Positions 1 through 5,804 of a DNA stretch of 6,752 nt are shown in pieces (the first letter of the stretch is position 1; each line of letters opens with the position of its first letter). The stretch lies in the NCBI GenBank assembly GCA_007116685.1, contig SKIC01000294.1, forward strand, positions 1 through 6,752, written 5' to 3'. Made by a program: the position numbers and the translations under genes. This DNA comes from Balneolales bacterium (lineage in GTDB: Bacteria; Bacteroidota; Rhodothermia; Balneolales; Natronogracilivirgulaceae). The notes under the pieces were generated by a model. The model was given only the letters and a program-made list of their open reading frames with translations, was not told where the DNA came from and did no database searches.

Positions 1-5
1 CCTAT

Positions 6-779
6 TTACCCATAAATCTCATTTAGTAAGCCAGCAATCCTCACGCCTGATTTATATAATCTTTTCTCAACAATATGGAAATGACGATTTCTATACTCCC
101 ATCCTAACACTTTATCTTCAGGCAAATCGTATACATAAGGACGATAACTTACTGACTCTTTTGCCCAGTCTCTAACCGTTGCCGTTTGCCATTCTTTGAT
201 TAATTCTTCCGGTGCACGATCTATACCACTAGCAAAAACATCTGGTTCCAATCCCCAAGAAACAATCATACCGGTATCCCAAAGTGCGTGTAGATTTGTA
301 TTTCGATCCATATAAGTCACTCTTACATCGTTACCGCCTCGGTCTTCTCCAGTACCTACATGCAGTGGTTGATGAATATCACCAATCATGTGAATCACCA
401 TTAACAAAGTGACGCGCTCATCTTCAGCAGACATGCCACCAGCTTTGAGTTTAGCAATTTTTCGCTCTAAGGCCTCAACAATATCACCGGATGGATTTTT
501 TTCAGCTTCATCATAAGTCTCTCCATCAGGTATAGTTACCCAATGCCAAGAAGCTGTGTGACGAAACTCATCTGTTCGGCGAACTTCATCCATCCAAACC
601 GTGGCTTCGCGCATAGTCATGTCTCCAAGAATTTCTTGCACTCGTTCTTTTGCCTGCTCATTCAAATGGGCCGTGGCAATATCACCTGTGATAAAATGAC
701 CAACTCTTCCCCAGCCAAATGCAGAAGTAGTAATTGTGAGAAGAAGAATCAAAATGGAATAAAATCGTGCTAACCTCAT
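6..779 (-). CDS. Secreted S1/P1-type zinc-dependent nuclease
   Basis: A 257-residue protein of the S1/P1 nuclease family, trinuclear-zinc enzymes that cleave single-stranded DNA and RNA and often also remove 3' phosphates from nucleotides. Residues 1-22 are a signal peptide (MRLAR, a hydrophobic run, then TTSAFG), so the mature protein would begin at Trp23, matching the N-terminal Trp that itself binds zinc in P1. All nine expected ligands are visible: Trp23, His28, Asp64, His79, His130, Asp134, His140, His164 and Asp168. The spacing H-x3-D-x5-H and H-x3-D is as in P1 nuclease. The mature length of about 235 is somewhat shorter than the fungal enzymes, and no disulfide cysteines are seen. The reading frame stays open upstream to 872, but the 779 start is chosen because it places the signal peptide at the N terminus and because a promoter lies inside the longer frame. 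It probably acts in the periplasm or medium as a nutrient-scavenging nuclease; that role is inferred. Confidence 0.93.
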   Translation of the reverse strand: MRLARFYSILILLLTITTSAFGWGRVGHFITGDIATAHLNEQAKERVQEILGDMTMREATVWMDEVRRTDEFRHTASWHWVTIPDGETYDEAEKNPSGDIVEALERKIAKLKAGGMSAEDERVTLLMVIHMIGDIHQPLHVGTGEDRGGNDVRVTYMDRNTNLHALWDTGMIVSWGLEPDVFASGIDRAPEELIKEWQTATVRDWAKESVSYRPYVYDLPEDKVLGWEYRNRHFHIVEKRLYKSGVRIAGLLNEIYG

Positions 780-811
780 AACAAAACCTATTGTGTCTAC
801 AGTGATAATTA

Positions 812-846
812 CAAACTTAGAAAAAGGTATAAAACTACTGCCAGAA
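812..846 (-). promoter_or_regulatory. Probable Bacteroidota-type promoter of the nuclease gene
   Basis: On the minus strand, TAAGTTTG (812-819) matches the Bacteroidota -7 consensus TAnnTTTG exactly. About 21 bases upstream, TTCTGG (841-846) could be a degenerate -33 element. Transcription would begin near 806, giving a leader of about 27 bases before the ATG at 779. This supports the shorter start and suggests the nuclease can be expressed independently of the upstream three-gene unit. The -33 match is weak. Confidence 0.5.
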
Positions 847-883
847 TTCCTTTTCGAACGCCCTTTCGTCAACAGAATTTAAT

Positions 884-903
884 GTAAACTTTACAAAGTT
901 TAC
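884..903. repeat. 20-bp inverted repeat, operator-like
   Basis: The sequence GTAAACTTTACAAAGTTTAC has two perfect 9-base arms (884-892 and 895-903) around a 2-base centre. The centre is too short for a normal RNA hairpin loop and no T-run follows in either direction, so a dimeric repressor or activator site is more likely than a terminator. It lies between the hydrolase stop and the nuclease promoter, centred roughly 88 bases upstream of the predicted transcription start. Which regulator would bind is unknown. Confidence 0.55.
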
Positions 904-907
904 CTGC

Positions 908-1717
908 TTAAGGCAGACTAGCTATTAATTCGAGCCAAAAATCACAGACTTTTTCCTTCATATCTGAAGAAACCTGGATGAGAATTTGCTCTGAGTGCGA
1001 AAATGGAATTGTTTTTAGGTGTGTTCCAAATCGTGCACTTTCTTCAGAAATAAATCCATCGTTAATTCCTTCTTTTTCGTAAATCCAAAGGTTGAAACCT
1101 CTAAGTGCGGTGGGTATGGGATTATCTGTTCCTTTTCCGCAAGCTGCTGATACGGAATAAAATGGCACAATAGGTTTACCAACCTTGGACTCGAACTCAC
1201 CGGTCACATAACCTCTCGTAAGTTGTTTCAATGCTCCGGAAGTATCACTTTTCATGTCTGAATACCATTTATTTCCAAGCCAGTCTGATAATTTGAGAAA
1301 ATTCTCTTTTACAAAATCAGGAGCTTTAAAGGCGAGCTCTGCAAGACTAGTACCATGATGTGGACTCGCAATTGTAACTACAGATTTTACGCTCTTTTCT
1401 AATTCAGGAAATGCAAAGAGCGCATAGCGGATATCCAAACCCGCCATGGAATGTGCAATTATATTTAGCTGAGAAGCACCGGTATGTTCTAAAACCTGAG
1501 GTATTATTTTAAACCATGCTTCTGCTCTAGTCTCAATTGTGGCATAAGGAACTATATTAGGAGCAAAAGCGGCAATACCATGGCTACGTAAAAACATTGC
1601 AACCTCATGAAGTAAACCAGGCTTCACAAAGTTTACGAATGCACCATAACCATGGCATAATAATACAGGACAGGAAGACCGGATAAATTTAGGTTGGGGA
1701 AATATCTCAGCTTCCAT
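908..1717 (-). CDS. Alpha/beta-hydrolase, bacterial class I lipase-like, without signal peptide
   Basis: A 269-residue alpha/beta-hydrolase resembling the lipase family of Pseudomonas LipA. The oxyanion-hole segment is LLCHGYG (residues 19-25). The nucleophile elbow is AHSMAG with Ser90, a variant of GHSxGG. The strand-loop TIASPHHGT follows, as in class I lipases. The other catalytic residues are Asp220 in NDGF and His241 in SHSEQ; their spacing (21) nearly equals the Asp229-His251 spacing of P. aeruginosa LipA. There is no signal peptide and no foldase gene nearby, so the protein is probably cytoplasmic; secreted class I lipases normally have both a signal sequence and a dedicated chaperone. 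It starts 10 bases after the pfkA stop, without a Shine-Dalgarno sequence, and is the last gene of the unit. The substrate is unknown: a lipid or short-chain ester, or an acyl transfer, are all possible. Confidence 0.85.
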   Translation of the reverse strand: MEAEIFPQPKFIRSSCPVLLCHGYGAFVNFVKPGLLHEVAMFLRSHGIAAFAPNIVPYATIETRAEAWFKIIPQVLEHTGASQLNIIAHSMAGLDIRYALFAFPELEKSVKSVVTIASPHHGTSLAELAFKAPDFVKENFLKLSDWLGNKWYSDMKSDTSGALKQLTRGYVTGEFESKVGKPIVPFYSVSAACGKGTDNPIPTALRGFNLWIYEKEGINDGFISEESARFGTHLKTIPFSHSEQILIQVSSDMKEKVCDFWLELIASLP

Positions 1718-1727
1718 TATTCATAAT

Positions 1728-2819
1728 TTAATCGCCGAGGTTTAATCCTATATCCCTAGCAGTTGCAATGGTATCACCGTCTAAAGGTACTTTTTTCATT
1801 TGGCCCGCGATTTCCGGGATTGGAATTCGAGAGACTTTATTTCCCTGAAAGATGATTAATTTATTGAAATCTCCATCCTCCACTGCTCTTACAGCTTCAG
1901 CACCGGCTCGCAAAGAAATGATACGATCAAAATTTGTGGGGGAACCACCTCTTTGTAAGTGACCCAAAACAACGGAGCGAGCTTCTCTTCCCGTCATTTC
2001 TGTTAAGGTTTTGGCGACTCGTTCGGCAATTCCACCTAACTGTTCAGCCTGCCCAATTACTTTGCCTTTAGTGAGTACGTTTCCTCCTTTTTCAGTTGCA
2101 CCTTCAGCAACAACAATCATCGTATAATTACGGCCACGTGAAGCTCTGAGATTTATTTTCTCCACGATTTTCTCATAATCGAAAGGTATTTCAGGTATTA
2201 AAACAACATCTGCTGTGGAGGCTAATCCTGAATGCAGTGCGATCCATCCCGCATAACGCCCCATTACTTCAATCACCATAATTCTATCATGGGATTCTGC
2301 TGTAGTGGTGATTCTATCTATGGCCTCTGTAGCGATTGTTACTGCTGTATCAAATCCAAGAGTGTAATCCGTTCGTGGCAAATCGTTATCAATAGTTTTT
2401 GGTACTCCTACAACGGGGATTCCTTTCTCTATCAATTTCGATGCGATGTACATGGATCCATCACCGCCAATGGCAATTAGGGCATCCAGGTTTTCCTCCT
2501 GGAAACGGGCAACTAGTTGGTCGGATTCATCTCGCACATCCCAATTACCATCTTTGTCCTGATATGGCATTTCGAAGGGATTGCCACGATTGGCAGTACC
2601 TAAAATGGTACCGCCCATCATCGTAATTCCACGCATCATATCTCTGGTTAAAGTAACCAATGGCGTAGATTCATCTGTTAATGATCGGTATCCATTACGA
2701 ATACCAACCATTTCCCAACCTTTATTTAAGCCAGCCAACGTAGCCGCTCTTATTACAGCATTGAGTCCGGGTGCATCTCCGCCACCGGTATTAATAGCAA
2801 CTCTCAACTTTTTTGACAT
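1728..2819 (-). CDS. pfkA: 6-phosphofructokinase, probably ATP-dependent
   Basis: A 363-residue family A phosphofructokinase, which phosphorylates fructose 6-phosphate at C1 in the cytoplasm (upper glycolysis). Visible motifs in order: nucleotide-binding TGGGDAPGLN (11-20), GGDGS (118-122), PKTIDND with catalytic Asp144 (140-146), MGR (186-188) for sugar-phosphate binding, and GHLQRGG near the C terminus. Position 121, equivalent to E. coli Gly104, is Gly, which is typical of ATP users. Position 141, equivalent to E. coli Gly124, is Lys, which is typical of PPi-dependent enzymes but also found in some proven ATP enzymes, such as those of trypanosomatids. ATP use is therefore likely but not certain. 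It is longer than E. coli PfkA (320). The start codon overlaps the stop of the upstream yciO-like gene by one base (TAATG) and a good ribosome-binding site lies inside that gene, indicating coupled translation. Confidence 0.95.
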   Translation of the reverse strand: MSKKLRVAINTGGGDAPGLNAVIRAATLAGLNKGWEMVGIRNGYRSLTDESTPLVTLTRDMMRGITMMGGTILGTANRGNPFEMPYQDKDGNWDVRDESDQLVARFQEENLDALIAIGGDGSMYIASKLIEKGIPVVGVPKTIDNDLPRTDYTLGFDTAVTIATEAIDRITTTAESHDRIMVIEVMGRYAGWIALHSGLASTADVVLIPEIPFDYEKIVEKINLRASRGRNYTMIVVAEGATEKGGNVLTKGKVIGQAEQLGGIAERVAKTLTEMTGREARSVVLGHLQRGGSPTNFDRIISLRAGAEAVRAVEDGDFNKLIIFQGNKVSRIPIPEIAGQMKKVPLDGDTIATARDIGLNLGD

Positions 2820-3487
2820 TATGCTTCCTCGAATACAAGATTGTTTGATTGGAATACATACTCCAACTCTTCAATACCTAAACCGCGTCTAAGAATGAGA
2901 GGAACTTCTTCAGTCATATCAACAATAGTAGACTGGTCTGAAGACAGTTCTTGTTCGTTATCTACAATTACATCAACTTGTTTGTCTAGCAATCGGAATA
3001 ATTCTTCACGGAAAATACTATCCAGTCCATCATCCCCTAGTTCAGGAGTTTTTGCTGTTGTGGCGATTAAAGGTTCCCCTAATTCTTCAATCAGCTTTTG
3101 GCAAATCGGATAATCAGGAACTCTAAACCCGATGGTTTTTCTTCGGCTATTCAATAGCAACTTTGGTACTTCTTTGGTAGCAGGTAACACAAAAGTATAT
3201 GGCCCGGGAATCAGGCGTTTGATGATTTTAAAATTTTCGTCGGAAATTTTGGCAAACTTTGAGATTCCGGATAATGAATCACAAATAAGAGTAAATAAAT
3301 GGTCTTTGCCCAAATGTCTGATTTGTCTAATTCGATCCACCCCTTTCTTATTCGTATAAACTGCTGCTAATGCATATTGGCTGTCGGTAGGTAAAAGTGC
3401 CACACCGTCGTTTCTCATGATATCAGTTATTTCAAAAATTCTTTTTACGTGTGGCGTATCCGGGTGAAGTTTAATTTTTTCTGCCAT
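2819..3487 (-). CDS. yciO: YciO-type protein of the Sua5/YciO/YrdC family
   Basis: A 222-residue protein of the YrdC fold. The family includes TsaC/Sua5, which make threonylcarbamoyl-adenylate for the t6A modification of tRNA. The sequence follows the E. coli YciO branch almost motif for motif: an N-terminal IHPD-like segment (KLHPDTP), PTDSQYAL (33-40), RIRQIR (52-57), FTLIC (65-69), GPYTFVLPATKEVP (95-108), RKTIGFRVPDYP (116-127) and RRGLG (200-204). The TsaC hallmarks are altered: no KRP-type motif after the first helix, PTDSQYAL where TsaC has PTDTVYGL, and ATTAKTPEL where TsaC/Sua5 have a TSAN-x-SG motif. It may therefore bind nucleotide or RNA but should not be assumed to be the cell's t6A enzyme. 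It is the first gene of the unit with pfkA and the hydrolase. The length is normal for YciO (about 206). Confidence 0.88.
   Translation of the reverse strand: MAEKIKLHPDTPHVKRIFEITDIMRNDGVALLPTDSQYALAAVYTNKKGVDRIRQIRHLGKDHLFTLICDSLSGISKFAKISDENFKIIKRLIPGPYTFVLPATKEVPKLLLNSRRKTIGFRVPDYPICQKLIEELGEPLIATTAKTPELGDDGLDSIFREELFRLLDKQVDVIVDNEQELSSDQSTIVDMTEEVPLILRRGLGIEELEYVFQSNNLVFEEA
2824..2830 (-). promoter_or_regulatory. Ribosome-binding site of pfkA inside the upstream gene
   Basis: GAGGAAG on the minus strand sits four bases before the pfkA ATG (2817-2819), within the last codons of the yciO-like gene. It stands out because most starts in this window lack a Shine-Dalgarno sequence. Together with the one-base stop/start overlap it fixes the pfkA start and points to translational coupling. 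Confidence 0.6.
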
Positions 3488-3505
3488 AGGATCTAATCCT
3501 TTTTT
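3488..3505 (-). promoter_or_regulatory. Small hairpin masking the yciO ribosome-binding site
   Basis: On the minus strand the bases just before the ATG read AGGAT-TAG-ATCCT, a 5-bp stem with a 3-base loop that ends directly at the start codon and is preceded by a run of A. The only Shine-Dalgarno-like bases (AGGA) are in the stem, so folding would hide them. The stem is short and may be chance. Confidence 0.3.
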
Positions 3506-3550
3506 ATAATGGGTTGCTGTTATAATGTTTTATATCTCGGCATGTGCCGC

Positions 3551-3581
3551 CAAATTAATATTTTTCTTTTTTATACCTAAA
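3551..3581 (-). promoter_or_regulatory. Candidate promoter of the yciO-pfkA-hydrolase unit
   Basis: On the minus strand TTAATTTG (3551-3558) differs from the TAnnTTTG consensus at one base, and TTTAGG (3576-3581) lies 17 bases upstream as a possible -33 element. A 12-base imperfect palindrome CGGCATGTGCCG (3538-3549) sits where transcription would begin. The match is imperfect, but a promoter is needed somewhere in this divergent region. Confidence 0.25.
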
Positions 3582-3730
3582 GTTTGTGTTTTTGATTTTT
3601 CTGATAGTAATAACGCTATTCTAGGGGATTATTTCTACTTGCAGTTACAAAAAATAAAGATTCTTTGATCTTTCTTTTCCACTTTGAAATTTCAACTGTC
3701 TCTGGTCTTCAGGATTATTATCTATTACCA

Positions 3731-3870
3731 GAAGGCTGTGAAAAACCGTCTTTTTGCCCAATATCTTCTTTATCAGGATTTTAAAATCCTCACATATGGT
3801 AGATATGCTGCGGTTTTAAAATCCTTCTGTCCTCGATCTTGAACAAAAGTCCTGGTTTTTCACAGCCTTC
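3731..3870. mobile_element. MITE-like 140-bp fold-back element
   Basis: Perfect 17-base terminal inverted repeats, GAAGGCTGTGAAAAACC at 3731-3747 and its reverse complement at 3854-3870, bound a non-coding segment. The 5-base sequence TACCA occurs directly outside both ends (3726-3730 and 3871-3875), as expected of a target-site duplication. The whole element is self-complementary. Inner arms GGATTTTAAAA (3776-3786) pair with 3814-3824, and CATAT (3793-3797) pairs with ATATG (3803-3807) around a 5-base loop GGTAG; the axis of symmetry is at about 3800, the middle of the element. Between these blocks the pairing is imperfect. There is no reading frame for a transposase, so any mobility would rely on an enzyme encoded elsewhere. 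The parent family is not recognised. A structural RNA or a REP-type palindrome are the alternatives. Confidence 0.7.
3775..3825. repeat. Repeated TTTTAAAATCCT motif inside the fold-back element
   Basis: TTTTAAAATCCT occurs twice in direct orientation (3779-3790 and 3814-3825). The left copy is part of a perfect 16-base palindrome AGGATTTTAAAATCCT (3775-3790). Because the core is itself palindromic, the two copies can pair with each other or each can fold separately, giving alternative structures. Confidence 0.75.
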
Positions 3871-3956
3871 TACCAGATTTCAGCAGAACCGATATAATTT
3901 GAAAATAAGATGAGGTAGTCTATTTTATATGTGAAACAAATTAATTTTCATCATAA

Positions 3957-3961
3957 AAGGA
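3957..3961 (+). promoter_or_regulatory. Ribosome-binding site of the UPF0173 hydrolase
   Basis: AAGGA ends seven bases before the ATG at 3969. It is one of only two clear Shine-Dalgarno sequences in the window and supports this start, which also matches the usual N terminus of the family. Confidence 0.6.
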
Positions 3962-3968
3962 AACTATC

Positions 3969-4682
3969 ATGGCATTAGAAACAAACGTAAAACTCTATTG
4001 GTTAGGACATTCTGCTTTTAAAATCATTGCTCCAAATGATTCAGTTCTATTAATTGATCCTTTTTTATCTCAAAATCCCAAAACCCCAGATTCTGAAAAA
4101 AATCAAGATAAAGTAGATTACATTCTTTTAACTCATGGCCATGAAGATCATGTGGGAGACACACTTGATATCGCAAAAAATACAGGTTGCAAAGTGGTCT
4201 CCATTGTGGAGTTATCCGGATTGCTAAAAAAACAAGGCTTAGCTGAGGAACAAGCAGTAGAATTCAACAAGGGTGGTAAATTAGAATTTGACGGATTTTC
4301 TGTAAGTATGACGAACGCCAATCACAGTTCTTCTTTCGGAGGAGAATATGCAGGCGACCCTGCTGGCTTAGTGATTTCATTTACAGATGATATTACCATT
4401 TACCATGCAGGAGATACGAATATCATGCCTGTGTTCTCAATCTATAAAGATCTCTATGCACCAGACGTGGCTATTTTACCTATTGGTGATTATTACACTA
4501 TGGGTCACTCAGAAGCCGCCTTATCAGCCACTATGTTACGTCCGAAAATTGCAATTCCGTGCCATTATGGAACTTTCCCCGTTCTTGTTGGTGATCCTGA
4601 GAAGTTTAAAAAAGAAACTGAGGAAAAGACAGATGGAAATACACAGGTGATAATCCCTGAGGCTGGGAAATCGATATTTTAA
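3969..4682 (+). CDS. UPF0173-type metal-dependent hydrolase (metallo-beta-lactamase fold)
   Basis: A 237-residue protein with the complete metal-binding set of the metallo-beta-lactamase superfamily: HGHEDH (His56, His58, Asp60, His61), His119 in NANHS, Asp149 in HAGDT and His199 in PCHYGT. The opening LYWLGHSAF, the early LLIDPFL strand and the DYYTMGH segment (174-180) are characteristic of the UPF0173 / YtkL-like family of single-domain, about 230-residue hydrolases. It has no signal peptide and is probably cytoplasmic. Members have no well-established physiological substrate, so none is assigned. It is a single-gene transcript, divergent from the yciO unit and convergent with the oxidase operon, with a strong terminator 62 bases after its stop. 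Confidence 0.92.
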   Translation: MALETNVKLYWLGHSAFKIIAPNDSVLLIDPFLSQNPKTPDSEKNQDKVDYILLTHGHEDHVGDTLDIAKNTGCKVVSIVELSGLLKKQGLAEEQAVEFNKGGKLEFDGFSVSMTNANHSSSFGGEYAGDPAGLVISFTDDITIYHAGDTNIMPVFSIYKDLYAPDVAILPIGDYYTMGHSEAALSATMLRPKIAIPCHYGTFPVLVGDPEKFKKETEEKTDGNTQVIIPEAGKSIF

Positions 4683-4744
4683 TTCATAAAATAGCTTAAA
4701 GTTTCTCTAAAGGCTATTGCTCTTTAAATGAATCTAACAGATAC

Positions 4745-4780
4745 AAAAAAAGCTGATTTCTTTCGAGATCAGCTTTTTTT
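4745..4780. terminator. Bidirectional intrinsic terminator
   Basis: The two arms AAAAAAAGCTGAT (4745-4757) and ATCAGCTTTTTTT (4768-4780) are perfectly complementary around a 10-base spacer that can add about three more pairs. Seven T residues end the hairpin on the plus strand and, by symmetry, on the minus strand. It lies between convergent genes: 62 bases past the plus-strand hydrolase stop and 18 bases past the subunit IV stop, so it can serve both. Confidence 0.93.
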
Positions 4781-4798
4781 ATTAAATCGATTTATCTA

Positions 4799-5101
4799 CT
4801 AATAAATACCAAAGGGTATGTCTCTGAAAAGAGTATCAAGAAGCGTAATAGCGATAAAAATCAGTAGAAACAAAATTGAACTCAGAAATACCAGGGTATT
4901 GAATTTATTATCCCAGTAAAGGTTCATGAAAATCAGGCATACAACAGCTGCTTTAACTACTGCAATTGCGATAGCTACAACTACGTTAAATGGCTCCGGA
5001 ATATGTATCCAAGTAACAGCAACTGTCAAAAACGTAAGAACCAATAATGCAACTCCGGCACCTAGTAATGCTTTTAATGGTATAATGTGATGTCCGCTCA
5101 T
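4799..5101 (-). CDS. Cytochrome c oxidase subunit IV family protein
   Basis: A 100-residue membrane protein with three predicted transmembrane helices (about 9-31, 38-62 and 69-92), matching the small prokaryotic subunit IV of caa3-type oxidases (also called CoxD, CtaF or CyoD-like). The central helix carries VVKAAVVCLIFMNL, equivalent to the conserved lysine-containing helix with a small-residue face and FMxL ending seen in this family. It is the last gene of the oxidase operon, 30 bases after subunit III, with a terminator 18 bases beyond its stop. It contributes to assembly or stability rather than carrying redox cofactors. No Shine-Dalgarno sequence is visible. Its small size and family divergence make the identification depend partly on the neighbourhood. 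Confidence 0.9.
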   Translation of the reverse strand: MSGHHIIPLKALLGAGVALLVLTFLTVAVTWIHIPEPFNVVVAIAIAVVKAAVVCLIFMNLYWDNKFNTLVFLSSILFLLIFIAITLLDTLFRDIPFGIY

Positions 5102-5131
5102 AGCTAGATTATTTAAATATTCTATTATTAG

Positions 5132-5770
5132 TTAGTCAATCAAGTACAAGAGTGGAAAGAGGAAAATCCAAATGATATCCACCAAGTGCCAGTATAATGC
5201 TGTTATCTCAACCGGAGTATAGTATTCGCTTGTGAACGCGCCTTTTCTAGCCTTAAACATTAACCAAGCTATGATCCCAATACCAATTATTACGTGAATA
5301 CCGTGAAGACCAGTCATCATGTAGTAAATACTGTAGAACACACTAGCTAATTCATGCTCCAAACCTGTATAGGTATAAGCAGCACCCGGATAAATACCTT
5401 TAGCAAATTTATCGGTGTACTCGAAGTACTTAACGACCATAAAGGTTGTTGCCAATGCGATGGTAGATCCCAAATAAATCAAAAGATGCTTTTGTTGATT
5501 TAATTGAGCAGCGCGAATAGCCAAAGCAATAGTAAGAGAACTGGCAATAAGTACCACAGTGTTTAGAGCGCCTAACCTCACATCCAAGGTTTCAGCGGCA
5601 GCAATAAACAAATCAGGATGCCATGCACGGAATACGATATAGGCTACAAAAAGACCTCCGAAAAATAGAATTTCCGTAACCAAAAATAACCACATCCCCA
5701 ATTTTGAGGCCTCAAATTGTTGCTCACTATCCACAAAATGGTGCAACACATGAGAATTTGATTTAGACAT
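5132..5770 (-). CDS. ctaE: Cytochrome c oxidase subunit III
   Basis: A 212-residue heme-copper oxidase subunit III with five predicted helices (about 24-46, 67-88, 97-115, 145-173 and 188-210). This is the short bacterial form lacking the first two helices of the mitochondrial protein. Characteristic segments are the opening KLGMWLFLVTEILFFGGLF (23-41), TGLHGIHVIIG (153-163) and the C-terminal WHLVDIIWIFLFPLLYL (194-210). It binds no metal and supports stability and proton uptake of subunit I. It follows subunit I by 34 bases and precedes subunit IV by 30, so all three share a transcript. The start is fixed by the short gap after subunit I and the hydrophilic N terminus (MSKSNSHVLHHF); there is no Shine-Dalgarno sequence. 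Confidence 0.95.
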   Translation of the reverse strand: MSKSNSHVLHHFVDSEQQFEASKLGMWLFLVTEILFFGGLFVAYIVFRAWHPDLFIAAAETLDVRLGALNTVVLIASSLTIALAIRAAQLNQQKHLLIYLGSTIALATTFMVVKYFEYTDKFAKGIYPGAAYTYTGLEHELASVFYSIYYMMTGLHGIHVIIGIGIIAWLMFKARKGAFTSEYYTPVEITALYWHLVDIIWIFLFPLLYLID

Positions 5771-5804
5771 ATTTTTTAAGTATTGATTTAAATTATCTTT
5801 TTAA

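Larger units (their letters stand above)
3488..3968. other. 481-base divergent intergenic region
   Basis: This stretch separates the minus-strand yciO unit from the plus-strand hydrolase at 3969. I find no credible coding sequence or tRNA in it. It holds the candidate yciO promoter on the left, a T-rich AT-biased stretch (about 3560-3725) with only weak hairpins such as AAAGAT/ATCTTT at 3656-3673, the fold-back element at 3731-3870, and 98 bases of leader and promoter for the plus-strand gene. In the last part TATAAT followed by TTG (3893-3901) is a possible -7 element starting 22 bases from the end of the fold-back element. Confidence 0.7.

Noticed and set aside
780..872. In-frame upstream extension of the nuclease gene by 31 residues
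   Set aside because: It would bury the signal peptide inside the protein and overlap the TAAGTTTG promoter element; the start at 779 gives a standard exported nuclease.
895..1637. ACAAAGTTTAC occurring both in the palindrome and inside the hydrolase gene near 1627
   Set aside because: The second copy is in conserved coding sequence and lacks the other arm, so it is probably chance and not a second operator.
2232..2892. Several open frames on the plus strand opposite pfkA and the yciO-like gene
   Set aside because: They are antisense shadows with no recognisable domain, while the opposite strand encodes conserved proteins throughout.
3656..3673. AAAGAT/ATCTTT hairpin followed by a T-rich stretch, as a terminator
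   Set aside because: The stem is only six mostly A-T pairs, and no gene reads into it in the direction that would need a terminator.
4387..4650. An 87-residue plus-strand frame inside the UPF0173 gene
   Set aside because: It overlaps the conserved metal-binding part of the hydrolase in another frame and has no recognisable domain of its own.
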